From Parcubacteria group bacterium Greene1014_15 (GTDB lineage: Bacteria; Patescibacteriota; Minisyncoccia; Phycocordibacterales; VMGT01), in contig VMGT01000010.1 in the NCBI GenBank assembly GCA_007376725.1, positions 1 through 39,244 of the forward strand: 39,244 nucleotides of DNA, written 5' to 3'. The position numbers and the translations under genes were made by a program. Below, in pieces: positions 25,116 through 32,696 of this stretch (positions are counted from its first letter, which is position 1; each line of letters begins with the position of its first letter). The notes under the pieces were generated by a model. The model made no database searches. It saw only the letters and a list, made by a program, of their open reading frames with translations, and had not been told where the DNA came from.

Positions 25116-25262
25116 TCATCGCCAACCATACAACACAGCAATCCGCTCATCTTTTTCTCCCACTTCAACAACGCCCTTGCCAAAACCATCCCGCGTTGAT
25201 TTTTTCTCAAGCGCTTTCGTATCAAAAATATTCTGTACCAATTTTTGTTGCTCTTGAATCAT
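25116..25262 (-). pseudogene. Remnant of a second tktC 5' end
   Basis: The ATG at 25262 opens a 48-codon frame. Codons 7-44 align with tktC: KLVQNIFDTKALEKKSTRDG against KLIQNIFDNKSLEKKSTRDG, and then GEKDER in both. After VL it diverges to YGWR and a stop. The remaining 290 codons are missing. It is a truncated duplicate, replaced from codon 45 on by the MNT-HEPN genes. It starts 14 bases after the ectodomain gene at 25277-25957, mirroring the intact tktC, which follows the related ectodomain gene. Confidence 0.85.
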
Positions 25263-25276
25263 GGAATGATAAAAAA

Positions 25277-25957
25277 TTATTCAATAAATTTAAAGGTTGA
25301 AAGAATCCGCATTACCATTTTGTACCGAATCGCATTACCATCAATACCACGAATATCAATAAAACGAGGTGGACGATCAAACCAGTATTCCATACTGCTG
25401 GGGATTTCGCTGTAAACACAATCACCACCGTCACAATCTACGGCAATAACATCTGCTCGTGTTCCAGCGAAATCAACTTTAGTTCGGCGTATTCCATCTT
25501 CCCCCATCTCGCCAAGCGTCCCATACTCTGGTGAACCCATTCCAAAAGCCAACCCTTCCCTAGGGGTACTCATAAATCCATCCTTTCTTTCCTCCAAGAT
25601 CAGAAAAGGTATGCAACCCGATCCTTCGGGACATAATACGTAGTATGGTGGGGACCACCCCCGGGGATATCTCACCTCAAACCCATACTCCTCATTCCGA
25701 TACGTTTTCCAATTTGAGGTATCAATGACCGCCTCTTCGCTTTTCGCTTCTCCATCTGGACACGGCGCAAACTCGCAGTTCGGACCCGTGCGACTAACGT
25801 ATGAACCGTCGGGGCAGAGCTTCGCGTCTTGTGTACAGACAACGTGCGTACCACCATCATCGGGGTTGCGATTTACTATCTGTTTTCTAAAAAGGAAATA
25901 CCAACCTCCAGCGGCAATTATGATGAGTATGGAGGCAATAAGTATATTCTTGTTCAT
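25277..25957 (-). CDS. Membrane-anchored protein with Cys motif and PsbP-like ectodomain
   Basis: 226 residues. One N-terminal TM helix (about 5-23, ILIASILIIIAAGGWYFLF), then CTQDAKLCPDGSYVSRTGPN and FAPCP (a four-cysteine motif common in Parcubacteria-type surface proteins, recognised by pattern only). The C-terminal domain opens TYRNEEYGFEVRYPRG, the start of PsbP-like/DUF folds, and carries several more cysteines. It shares roughly four in five bases with the matching part of the HEPN fusion gene. Its ATG overlaps the TGA of the AbiEii gene (ATGA at 25954-25957), so it is translated as part of that module. Confidence 0.75.
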   Translation of the reverse strand: MNKNILIASILIIIAAGGWYFLFRKQIVNRNPDDGGTHVVCTQDAKLCPDGSYVSRTGPNCEFAPCPDGEAKSEEAVIDTSNWKTYRNEEYGFEVRYPRGWSPPYYVLCPEGSGCIPFLILEERKDGFMSTPREGLAFGMGSPEYGTLGEMGEDGIRRTKVDFAGTRADVIAVDCDGGDCVYSEIPSSMEYWFDRPPRFIDIRGIDGNAIRYKMVMRILSTFKFIE

Positions 25958-26574
25958 ACTAGGCTGAACTCTATCAGCGCTTTCTTTATTTCTTCATCAT
26001 CGGTTGCAAATCCATCTTTGTACATCACTTGCTCGGAATAATCTATATCTTCAAAATAGGCAAGCTGGACTCGGAAAATCTTCTCATTAAATTCATTCCC
26101 AAAAATCTCCACACCTTTCGTAGTTATCTCGGAAACGGTATGGTGAGCCTTGAGAATGAAGTATAAGTCAACATAATCTTTCCACTTGGCGCGACGCCCG
26201 AGCGCAAAGGCTTTCATCGCAGCAAGAGTAAGAATATTGGGCAATTTTACGATATCATCAAACGATTCTGAAAAATCAATTGGGTAGGGAAATTGAAAGA
26301 AAGTAAACTTAATCCCGTTTATTAAAAATGTGTACTCTCCCTTTTTATTGACAAAGACAGTGTCGATAGTCATTTTTCGATTAATTTTTGTTTTGATTGA
26401 CTGGTTGCTGAATTCATTAAAATTAAATAAATCAAAATCGAGTGATTCTCGATGTCCCAAAAGAAACGCTATGGCGGTTCCTCCCACTAAACCAAAGTCT
26501 TTTGAAAATAATTTAACGATTGGCAGAAGGTCCAGTTGGGTTTTTGTAAGAATCTCTCTATGCATATTTTTCAA
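25954..26574 (-). CDS. AbiEii/AbiGii-type nucleotidyltransferase toxin
   Basis: 206 residues. Signature: LVGGTAIAFLLGHRESLDFD, with Gly31-Gly32-Thr33 and Asp46/Asp48, the family nucleotide- and metal-binding residues. A second block, LAAMKAFALGRRAKWKDYVD (about 115-140), is typical of AbiEii proteins, which in studied systems transfer nucleotides and act as toxin or phage-abortive components (family knowledge). Its start overlaps the partner gene by 17 bases, the usual arrangement. No truncation is seen. AT content is locally higher than in the neighbouring metabolic genes, which is consistent with acquisition. Confidence 0.85.
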   Translation of the reverse strand: MKNMHREILTKTQLDLLPIVKLFSKDFGLVGGTAIAFLLGHRESLDFDLFNFNEFSNQSIKTKINRKMTIDTVFVNKKGEYTFLINGIKFTFFQFPYPIDFSESFDDIVKLPNILTLAAMKAFALGRRAKWKDYVDLYFILKAHHTVSEITTKGVEIFGNEFNEKIFRVQLAYFEDIDYSEQVMYKDGFATDDEEIKKALIEFSLV

Positions 26575-26818
26575 AATATAACTTGAAATAATTTTTTACA
26601 TCAGCACGATAATTGATTCTCGCGCGATTTGGATTTGTTTGTGCATGGAAAATTTTTGCGGTTTCTTGCATTCCCAAAATAGAGATCATCTCTCGAACAT
26701 CTTTCATGTCGCCATAGTTTAAAACAGCTTCAACGATGGCTTCTTTTGATAAGCCATCATAATTTCTTGTTGACCAAAATAGATATTTTCTTTGCCGTAC
26801 AAAATCGCTGATAGTCAT
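26558..26818 (-). CDS. Partner/antitoxin of the AbiEii-type toxin
   Basis: 86 residues, helical. QRKYLFWSTRNYDGLSKEAI and VEAVLNYGDMKDVREMISIL follow the pattern of small DUF6922-like proteins that precede AbiEii genes: an aromatic FW near the start, then VLNYG. Overlapping the toxin by 17 bases in the antitoxin-first order supports its role as antidote. A DNA-binding role is possible but not visible. It is the first gene of a three-gene coupled unit. Confidence 0.72.
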   Translation of the reverse strand: MTISDFVRQRKYLFWSTRNYDGLSKEAIVEAVLNYGDMKDVREMISILGMQETAKIFHAQTNPNRARINYRADVKNYFKLYFEKYA

Positions 26819-26838
26819 CGCACTATGATAGCATATTT

Positions 26839-27147
26839 TTAGACCGCAGTTGCAAGCAACACTTCGGCAATATAACGGCTTAAAGCAGGATCCGAGCGCT
26901 CTGCATACAATGCGCTTACTGCGTCGCGAAGCCGATAGAGAGATTTTTTATCACCCCATTTTGGATCCGAAAGAGACGCGTCGACAAGTATCAGAGAGCG
27001 CTCGAGTGCTTCTTGTTCGAGATCTTCCTGTCCGCGAGCTCCGGCATTCGTTGCGCGAGTAAGTTCGGTAGCAATATTTCGCATCTGCACCTCTCGCGAG
27101 AAAGACTGCCATTTTTCTTTATTCGGTTGGTATGGTTTCATCATCAT
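26839..27147 (-). CDS. Small helical protein, unknown function
   Basis: 102 residues starting at the ATG cluster 27147-27139 (MMMKPYQPNKEKWQSF). The start lies inside the last codons of the DUF5674-type gene (29-base overlap in another frame), so translation is probably coupled. Sequence such as REVQMRNIATELTRATNAGA is clearly helical, and the pattern suggests a four-helix bundle. No known function. In-frame upstream sequence to 27255 is antisense-like overlap and is excluded. Confidence 0.65.
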   Translation of the reverse strand: MMMKPYQPNKEKWQSFSREVQMRNIATELTRATNAGARGQEDLEQEALERSLILVDASLSDPKWGDKKSLYRLRDAVSALYAERSDPALSRYIAEVLLATAV

Positions 27148-27493
27148 CAAGTAAAAATCTTGTAATACTGTCGTGAATCTTTTTGCGCAGCCCCGGGTCC
27201 CTAATTTCCATCTTTCGATGCAAAAGAGCTGGCTTGAGATTAATAAGGGAGACATAGACTATGCGTTCCCGCGGTTCCTTCCATGGATAAAAATTTGCTC
27301 CCCAAACATCATTCGCTTCTGAACCGTCCGCAACCAACACTTCCTGTGCTTCAGAATGCCATTCGCCACCGAGAGCGAGGACTCTGCGTTCTACATCAAC
27401 TGCAAGCTTTGCCATCTCATCGTAATGTCCTTCGCGAATTATTTTTATCAATTCTGTCTGCTCTATTTTTTCACGTATAATTTTTGGCTCCAT
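27119..27493 (-). CDS. DUF5674-like protein
   Basis: 124 residues. The order LAVDVERRVLALGGEWHSEA, DVWGANFYPW and VSLINLKPALLHRKMEIRDP matches what I know as the DUF5674 pattern: an alpha/beta protein with conserved G-G-E-x-H and W-G-x-N-x-Y-P. The function is unknown. It starts 3 bases after the tktN stop and is co-transcribed with it. The family assignment is from memory of the pattern and not certain. Confidence 0.68.
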   Translation of the reverse strand: MEPKIIREKIEQTELIKIIREGHYDEMAKLAVDVERRVLALGGEWHSEAQEVLVADGSEANDVWGANFYPWKEPRERIVYVSLINLKPALLHRKMEIRDPGLRKKIHDSITRFLLDDDETIPTE

Positions 27494-27496
27494 ATA

Positions 27497-28387
27497 CTAT
27501 CGCGCATGAGCCTCTTCGATTGCTTCGCGCTCGGCATGTAAGATTTTCAAAAACTCCTCCCCCTGTTTTGTTTTTGGAAATACATCTTCGGGGCCGTCTC
27601 CGGGGGGGCAGCCGTGCCAGCGATAATCATTTTCAATCTGTGGAATACTCTTTCCCGGAATTGTGTGTGCGAGTATGAGTGTTGGTTTTTCCGTCACTCC
27701 TTTAGCATCTTCTACAGCGCCAACAAAATCTTCAAAGTTATGCGGGTTGCATTCGATGACATGCCAATTAAATGCCTCGTATTTCGCGCGAACTGGCTCA
27801 AGCGGCATGATATCCTCTGTAGTGCCATTGATCTGGATATTGTTGCGATCCATGATCGCAGTCAGATTGTTCAGGCGATATTTCGCGGCAAACATGACAG
27901 ACTCCCATGTATTGCCGCAATCCTGCTCGCCATCGGACATGATGCAGTACACGCGAAACTTTTTTCCGTCCATCTTCGCGCCGAGCGCCATACCTGCAGC
28001 CTGTCCCAAGCCGGAACCAAGAGGTCCTGATGTCGTTTCAACCGCAGGAAAAGATATACGCTCTGGATGTCCTTGCAGTTTCGTGCCGAATTTCCGAAGC
28101 GTCTTTAATTCTTCGAGCGGAAAATATCCTGCATGTGCCATCGCCGCATATCGGATGGGCGTAATATGCCCATTCGAAAGTACCAATCTATCTCGATCTT
28201 CCATCATCGGATTTTTTGGATCGTGATGGAGAATATGAAAATACAACGCAGTGAAAATATCCGCCATGCCGAGAGGTCCTGCGGTATGACCAGATTTCGC
28301 AGCGATAAGACTTTCTATTAAAGAAATTCTCACTTCATTCGCCTTGATCTCAAGTTCTTTAATTTTTTCTTCGTGAAGATGTGGCAT
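27497..28387 (-). CDS. Transketolase, N-terminal (diphosphate-binding) subunit
   Basis: Thiamine-diphosphate-binding half of a split transketolase. 296 residues. The substrate-site histidine is in AKSGHTAGPLG (about residue 33), with SNGHITPIRYAAMA, GPLGSGLGQAAGMALGAKMD and the cofactor motif SDGEQDCGNTWE ending in DRNNIQ. The partner is at 22616-23611; split transketolases are common in small-genome bacteria and archaea. The start overlaps the zinc-finger gene upstream by 29 bases. Insertion of the toxin-type genes downstream has parted the two subunits. Confidence 0.93.
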   Translation of the reverse strand: MPHLHEEKIKELEIKANEVRISLIESLIAAKSGHTAGPLGMADIFTALYFHILHHDPKNPMMEDRDRLVLSNGHITPIRYAAMAHAGYFPLEELKTLRKFGTKLQGHPERISFPAVETTSGPLGSGLGQAAGMALGAKMDGKKFRVYCIMSDGEQDCGNTWESVMFAAKYRLNNLTAIMDRNNIQINGTTEDIMPLEPVRAKYEAFNWHVIECNPHNFEDFVGAVEDAKGVTEKPTLILAHTIPGKSIPQIENDYRWHGCPPGDGPEDVFPKTKQGEEFLKILHAEREAIEEAHAR

Positions 28388-28586
28388 ATTTCTTTAGTTT
28401 TTTTTCGAATATGTTAACACTGGATTCATGAGGTATAATAAGATTCATTCTTGAGAGTTCTTCGTAAATATTCTTGCCACACAATTTACAAAGTTCCACA
28501 CTCGCAGAAAAGCCGATACGAACGTCAATTGTTTCAGCATTCGAAGATATTTTCTTCTTACAATTATCACATTTGATCACACGCAT
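28359..28586 (-). CDS. Small two-CxxC zinc-finger protein
   Basis: 75 residues: CDNCKKK at 6-12 and CKLCGK at about 33-38 give a four-cysteine zinc site, followed by a helix and a basic tail (KKLKKYATSSRRKN). It may bind nucleic acid or act as a small accessory protein; the function is not recognised. It starts 2 bases after the rpe stop and overlaps the tktN start by 29 bases, so it is tightly embedded in the pentose-phosphate operon. Confidence 0.7.
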   Translation of the reverse strand: MRVIKCDNCKKKISSNAETIDVRIGFSASVELCKLCGKNIYEELSRMNLIIPHESSVNIFEKKLKKYATSSRRKN

Positions 28587-28588
28587 AC

Positions 28589-29251
28589 TTATCCGAGTTG
28601 TTGAAATTTTTTAATCGTTTCTTTGATATCGTCAGTTTTAAAAATTGCCGAGCCTGCGACAAGTCGGGTTGCTCCAGCCTCGACGAGACGCGGTGCTGTA
28701 TCAAAATTCACCCCGCCGTCAACACTAAGTATAGTTTCTGGACGCTTTTGCCGCAATTCTTTTATTTTTTCCACAACCCGTTCATCAAAGGGTTGCCCTT
28801 GGTAGCCAATTTTTGCAATTCCCATGAATTGCACCACGGCAATTTTGGAAAGAAGTGGTTCAAGAATATCATTTGGAGTTATTGTATTTATAGCAACACC
28901 TATTTCGACGCCATCATGTTGCGCAGAAACAGTTTCTACGAAGTGACGAGGATCTTGCACGCTCTCAACATGGAAAAGAATACGGGAAACTCCTGCTTTA
29001 ACCCATATCTGCGTAGCAGAGAGCGGATCAGAGACCATAAGGTCAACTTCATAGCGAATAGTATCCTGAAACGGAAGTTCAAAATTTTTTGCCACGTCTT
29101 CTTCTGCCAAATACGGCCAACTGACAGACGAAACAAATTTCCCATCCATGGCATCAATCTGAACATACGAAACAAGCGAAGCGACCTTGCGCGCTTTTTC
29201 TTCGATATCCTCATACGAGCTCGGCATGATTGCGGGAATAATTTCAATCAT
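28589..29251 (-). CDS. rpe: Ribulose-phosphate 3-epimerase
   Basis: Interconverts ribulose-5-phosphate and xylulose-5-phosphate. 220 residues from ATG 29251 (MIEIIPAIMPSSYEDIEEKA). Conserved: VQIDAMDGKFV (metal-site Asp), YEVDLMVSDP, LFHVES, MGIAKIGYQGQPFDE and SVDGGVNFDTA, a TIM barrel with the phosphate site at the end (LVAGSAIF). The frame continues to 29395, but that part is translated palindromic repeat and is rejected. The PGFGGQ-type loop appears as IGYQGQ. Located in the gap-rpiB-rpe-tkt run. Confidence 0.9.
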   Translation of the reverse strand: MIEIIPAIMPSSYEDIEEKARKVASLVSYVQIDAMDGKFVSSVSWPYLAEEDVAKNFELPFQDTIRYEVDLMVSDPLSATQIWVKAGVSRILFHVESVQDPRHFVETVSAQHDGVEIGVAINTITPNDILEPLLSKIAVVQFMGIAKIGYQGQPFDERVVEKIKELRQKRPETILSVDGGVNFDTAPRLVEAGATRLVAGSAIFKTDDIKETIKKFQQLG

Positions 29252-29287
29252 AAGCATTAGAACCAATATTATGAGATTCTCTATACT

Positions 29288-29398
29288 CGTCATTGCGAGG
29301 GTGAAGCCGAAGCAATCTAGGATTCGGGCACTATACTCTCTGATTGCTTCGGGCTTCGCCCTCGCAATGACGGAAAAAATATTCATATTGCGCAAGGT
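29288..29398. repeat. Palindromic repeat with CGTCATTGCGAG core (copy 2)
   Basis: CGTCATTGCGAGGGTGAAGC (29288) faces GCTTCGCCCTCGCAATGACG; the inner arms CGAAGCAATCTAGG and CTGATTGCTTCGGG also pair. The right end GCGCAAGGTGAG is the inverse of the left end of copy 1 (CTCACCTTACGC). It occupies the rpiB to rpe gap. Confidence 0.65.
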
Positions 29399-29401
29399 GA
29401 G

Positions 29402-29445
29402 TTAGTCATTAGTTGATAGTCTATAGACTGTCAACTAATGACTAA
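29402..29445. repeat. 44-bp near-perfect palindrome (copy 2 of the TAGTC-type)
   Basis: Two 22-base arms differ at a single base (TTAGTCATTAGTTGATAGTC on the left). The right end contains the TAG stop codon of rpiB (complement of CTA at 29442-29444). A related copy is at 19801-19852. Confidence 0.7.
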
Positions 29446-29915
29446 GAACTACTTTCGATCTTCCGCAATCGGCGCACATGCCGCTCATCTCCACTAAAGG
29501 GTGTCTCAAGCCAACGCACAACCACCTCTTTTGCTTGGGGAGTACTCACAAGCCGAGCGCCGAGAGAAAGCACGTTTGCATTGTTGTGTTCGCGAGAAAG
29601 CGTAACTGCATCAGGAACGCGAGAACCATCTCCCGGCATGCGCTGGCCATTAAAAACAAAAGCGCGCACCCGTGGCATTCTGTTCGCTGCTATCGCCTCT
29701 CCGATGCCCGATCCGCCGATCACGATCCCGCGAACTTCTTCAGGATTCTGACTCACCATTTTTGCAACCGGAAGAATAAAATCCGGGTAGTCGTCATTCT
29801 CGTCATACATATGAGCGCCAAGGTCTATCACTTCGTCTCCTCGCTCCCGCAAAAAAGAAATGAGGGTGTTTTTTAATTCAAAACCTGCGTGATCTGCCCC
29901 AATATAAATTTTCAT
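29442..29915 (-). CDS. rpiB: Ribose-5-phosphate isomerase B, glutamate-base type
   Basis: Interconverts ribose- and ribulose-5-phosphate. 157 residues. ADHAGFELK at 7-15 gives the substrate Asp/His. The catalytic loop is GGSGIGEAIAAN (67-78): the active-site cysteine of the E. coli enzyme is absent, and Glu73 stands where the mycobacterial enzymes use a glutamate base (family knowledge). NNANVLSLGAR (about 110-120) is the conserved C-terminal block. Its ATG overlaps the gap stop (29912-29915, ATGA). Its TAG stop lies inside a palindromic repeat. Confidence 0.9.
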   Translation of the reverse strand: MKIYIGADHAGFELKNTLISFLRERGDEVIDLGAHMYDENDDYPDFILPVAKMVSQNPEEVRGIVIGGSGIGEAIAANRMPRVRAFVFNGQRMPGDGSRVPDAVTLSREHNNANVLSLGARLVSTPQAKEVVVRWLETPFSGDERHVRRLRKIESSS

Positions 29916-30922
29916 AGATATGCTGAAGTGGCAATTACATGTTCGACAAGCGCATGCGTATATCCCATCTCGTTGTCATACCAAGCAAGCACTTTAACGA
30001 GATCGCCGCCGACAACACGGGTCATCGTCAGATCCGCTATTGATGCATACTGCGAACCCACAATATCACTTGAGACGAGCTCTTCGTCAGTCACCGCAAA
30101 TACCTTCTGCCATCGTTCTTCTTCGGCTGCTTTCCGCAAAATATCATTGACTTCCTCGACACTCGTTTGGCGCTTCGCAAGAAATGTTATATCAGCGATA
30201 GAGCCGGCAATCACAGGGACACGAATTGATATACCATCAAATTTATCTGCCAATTCTGTAATAGCCTGTGTTACGGCAATAGCCGCTCCCGTGCTTGAAG
30301 GAACCATATTTTGCGCTGCAGCGCGTCCATCGCGGAGATCTTTTTTGCCCGCTCCGTCAACGAGCGCCTGGCTCGCCGTATATGCATGCACGGTATTGAG
30401 AAGCGCCTTTTCGATCCCGATCGCATCGTGAAGAATGCGCACAATCGGACTCGCAGCATTTGTCGTGCAGGAAGCGTTCGACGTTATCTTATTTTGAGAA
30501 AGATCCTGCTCGTTAATCCCCATGAGAACAGTTGCTCCGCCACTGTCTTTTACAGGAGCAGTAATCACAACGCGTTTCGCTCCGGCGCTGATGTGCGCCT
30601 GCGATTTTTCGTAACTTGTAAAAAAACCTGTGGATTCCACAACAACATCAACCCCGGAAGCGCCCCACGGAATATCGCTTGGTTCTTTTTCATTCGTAAA
30701 TGCTATTTCTTTATCATCCACGATAAGTGCATGCTTATCTGCATTAATCTCCACAGAAAAAGGTGCTGCGCCATAAACCGTGTCGTGCTTTAAGAGATAT
30801 GCTGCGCTCGGAAGTGTGCCGAGATCATTCACTGCTACAACTAAAAGCTCCGAACGCTCCCGCGCTATGCGAAAAAAAGAGCGGCCGATTCTTCCAAAAC
30901 CATTAATGCCAACTTTGATCAT
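29912..30922 (-). CDS. gap: Glyceraldehyde-3-phosphate dehydrogenase, type I
   Basis: NAD(P)-dependent oxidation and phosphorylation of GAP. 336 residues. The Rossmann start is IKVGINGFGRIGRS and the catalytic Cys152 is in SNASCTTNA. TVHAYTASQALVDG (catalytic His near the start of this block), STGAAIAVTQAI and WYDNEMGYTHALVEH complete the family pattern. Asn32-Asp33 (VAVNDLG) at the end of the second strand favours NAD. First gene of the run gap-rpiB-rpe-(Zn)-tktN. Confidence 0.96.
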   Translation of the reverse strand: MIKVGINGFGRIGRSFFRIARERSELLVVAVNDLGTLPSAAYLLKHDTVYGAAPFSVEINADKHALIVDDKEIAFTNEKEPSDIPWGASGVDVVVESTGFFTSYEKSQAHISAGAKRVVITAPVKDSGGATVLMGINEQDLSQNKITSNASCTTNAASPIVRILHDAIGIEKALLNTVHAYTASQALVDGAGKKDLRDGRAAAQNMVPSSTGAAIAVTQAITELADKFDGISIRVPVIAGSIADITFLAKRQTSVEEVNDILRKAAEEERWQKVFAVTDEELVSSDIVGSQYASIADLTMTRVVGGDLVKVLAWYDNEMGYTHALVEHVIATSAYL

Positions 30923-30964
30923 AAGAATATTCCACTAAATACCAACACTGCCATTAATACATAT

Positions 30965-30976
30965 ATTCTAGCACAA
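30965..30976 (-). promoter_or_regulatory. gap operon promoter (extended -10)
   Basis: The minus strand reads TTTGTGCTAGAAT (hexamer complement at 30965-30970), sharing TGTGCTA with the gyrB and fba promoters. It lies 42 bases before the gap ATG. The -35 is weak. Confidence 0.5.
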
Positions 30977-30987
30977 ACGATACCAGC

Positions 30988-32178
30988 TCATGACAATGCT
31001 TCTAAAAGTCTTTCGAAAAACCACCATAGAGAAACGACAAGAATGATACCTAATCCCATTGTAAGAATACGAGTACGGTAGACGCTGAATTTTTTGACCG
31101 CCAGAAGCAAAAATGGCACGAAAACAAGAAGAATGAGAAGTTGCCCAAGCTCCACGCCAATATTAAACAAGAGAAGCGCCGGAACAAAAAACTGCTTGGG
31201 AAGATCCACGTCAACGAGAGCTCTCGCAAAACCAAGACCGTGCATGAGGCCGAATGCAAACACCATTGCCCACCGCTCGCGTGCGTTCCCGCTTTCTTTT
31301 CCCTTCCACAAAGCATGCAGATTCCACAGTGTGACAATCACAATCGAAGCCGCGATGAAGGGCTCAACAACAGAGGATGGCAACGTGATAATGCCGAGCC
31401 CAGCGAGGACAAGCGTAATCGAATGTGCAATCGTAAAAGCGGTAACAAGCGCAAGCATCTTGCGGACGGATGAAAGAAGAAGAATGCTTGAAAGGAGAAA
31501 TAGAATGTGATCCATGCCACTCAAAATATGCTCGACTCCCATGCGAAGAAAGCGTTTTATGACGTAGGTAAACGTCGCTTGCGGCTGCCCTATTTTTGGT
31601 TGCTCAAAGCGAGCAAGATTAATGGTGCCTGGCGGAGGCTCGGGAAAAATTTCTTGAATCACTTCCTCGCTCACCGGAAAGCTTGTCAACACCCATTGGT
31701 TCAATATAAAATCCTTTCGTCGGTTTCCAAGATACACGGATATATAATGATCGTATTTGACAAATGCGTCAGAGAAGGCATCGGTGACAATGTGGACATT
31801 GTTTAGATTTTTGATAATTTGACTGCATTCAATAACGCCCTTGATGGATGTAACTTCCTCTTTCGTATCAACGCTATAGTCGTTAACTGAAGCAAGGCTG
31901 CACGGCGTAGAAGTTTCCGGCATATCGCCATAGAGCACGACAAAGTAATCGCTGAAATAGTCATGGAGCTTCGCAAGTTGTTGTTCTCTATCAGAATCCT
32001 GTATCTCCTTAATGGACGTTGCGGCTCCAAATTTTGAAACAAATCGCACCATATTCCTTTCCGCATGCAGTTCCGTGATAATGGCCATATAGGGAACAAT
32101 GTGTGCACCAGCGACAAACGGAGCACAGAAAAAAAACACTGCGACAAAAAATGTAATGCGTCTATCACTGCGATTCAT
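30988..32178 (-). CDS. HupE/UreJ_2-family membrane protein with exported N-domain
   Basis: 396 residues. A signal peptide (about 8-25) precedes an exported domain of about 170 residues with two cysteines. The C-terminal half is a six- or seven-helix membrane domain with the family motifs GVEHILSGMDHILFLL, VTAFTIAHSITLVLAG, FGLMHGLGFARAL and LLFNIGVELGQL. The repeated His and Asp/Glu in the helices suggest metal handling; HupE relatives are implicated in nickel or cobalt transport (family knowledge). The role here is unknown. A TATACACT lies just before the ATG, so it may be leaderless. Monocistronic. Confidence 0.8.
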   Translation of the reverse strand: MNRSDRRITFFVAVFFFCAPFVAGAHIVPYMAIITELHAERNMVRFVSKFGAATSIKEIQDSDREQQLAKLHDYFSDYFVVLYGDMPETSTPCSLASVNDYSVDTKEEVTSIKGVIECSQIIKNLNNVHIVTDAFSDAFVKYDHYISVYLGNRRKDFILNQWVLTSFPVSEEVIQEIFPEPPPGTINLARFEQPKIGQPQATFTYVIKRFLRMGVEHILSGMDHILFLLSSILLLSSVRKMLALVTAFTIAHSITLVLAGLGIITLPSSVVEPFIAASIVIVTLWNLHALWKGKESGNARERWAMVFAFGLMHGLGFARALVDVDLPKQFFVPALLLFNIGVELGQLLILLVFVPFLLLAVKKFSVYRTRILTMGLGIILVVSLWWFFERLLEALS

Positions 32179-32324
32179 ATAGTTAGTGTATAGTCTACCG
32201 CACAGAAGATTCTACTTTCGCAAAAAGACCCCGCCAACAGGGAAAGAAGCGCCAACCCACCCCACAATCTTTTGTACGTGGATAGATCGAATGCCACTCA
32301 CTACTTATTAGAAGGAATATGAAC

Positions 32325-32360
32325 TCCTTCCTTTTTGAAAGGGAGGATGGAAGGGATTTG
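32325..32360. repeat. Degenerate partial copy of the CCTCCCTTTG hairpin repeat
   Basis: CTCCTTCCTTTTTGAAAGGG and GGATGGAAGGGATTTG recall the right half of the element at 5306-5475. The outer arms are absent. I see nothing else in 32179-32450. Confidence 0.4.
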
Positions 32361-32450
32361 ATTCCTACCGCATCCGCACCTTCGTGCGCTTCCCCTTCTA
32401 CACTCCCACTGTATAGTACGTTGTCGAGTTCATGTTGTTGTATATAAAAA

Positions 32451-32696
32451 TCAATCCATATAAAACAGCGGTTTTAATTTCTCTACTCCCAAATAGGGAG
32501 TAGATTTGCGGTAAATAGATTTGATAGTGCCTTTTGCAACTGACGGATGACGCGGAACAACAATCACCTGCTTTTCACCATTGATTACTCTACTCAATTT
32601 GCAATGGCTTCCTTTTGAAAAAGATAACGTGAAGCCAAATTTTTGAAAAATTGAGATTATGTCGTCGCCGGAAAGACTGCGTATGCGATTAGGCAT
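32451..32696 (-). CDS. hicA: HicA-type mRNA interferase toxin
   Basis: 81 residues from ATG 32696 (MPNRIRSLSGDDIISIFQKF). The dsRBD-like fold with catalytic His sits in SKGSHCKL, followed by the conserved QVIVVPRHPSVAKGTIKSI. Family members cut mRNA and are held by HicB. The ATG lies within the end of hicB (8-base overlap), in antitoxin-first order, which fits one co-regulated unit. Upstream in-frame codons to 32720 are overlap. Confidence 0.85.
   Translation of the reverse strand: MPNRIRSLSGDDIISIFQKFGFTLSFSKGSHCKLSRVINGEKQVIVVPRHPSVAKGTIKSIYRKSTPYLGVEKLKPLFYMD

Noticed and set aside
25082-25225. N-terminal extension of the MNT protein (MIRKRLRKNQRGM...)
   Set aside because: It is the shifted frame of the tktC remnant; MNT homology begins near ATG 25081/25069.
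29252-29395. 48-residue N-terminal extension of Rpe
   Set aside because: Entirely encoded by the CGTCATTGCGAG palindromic repeat; epimerase homology begins at ATG 29251.
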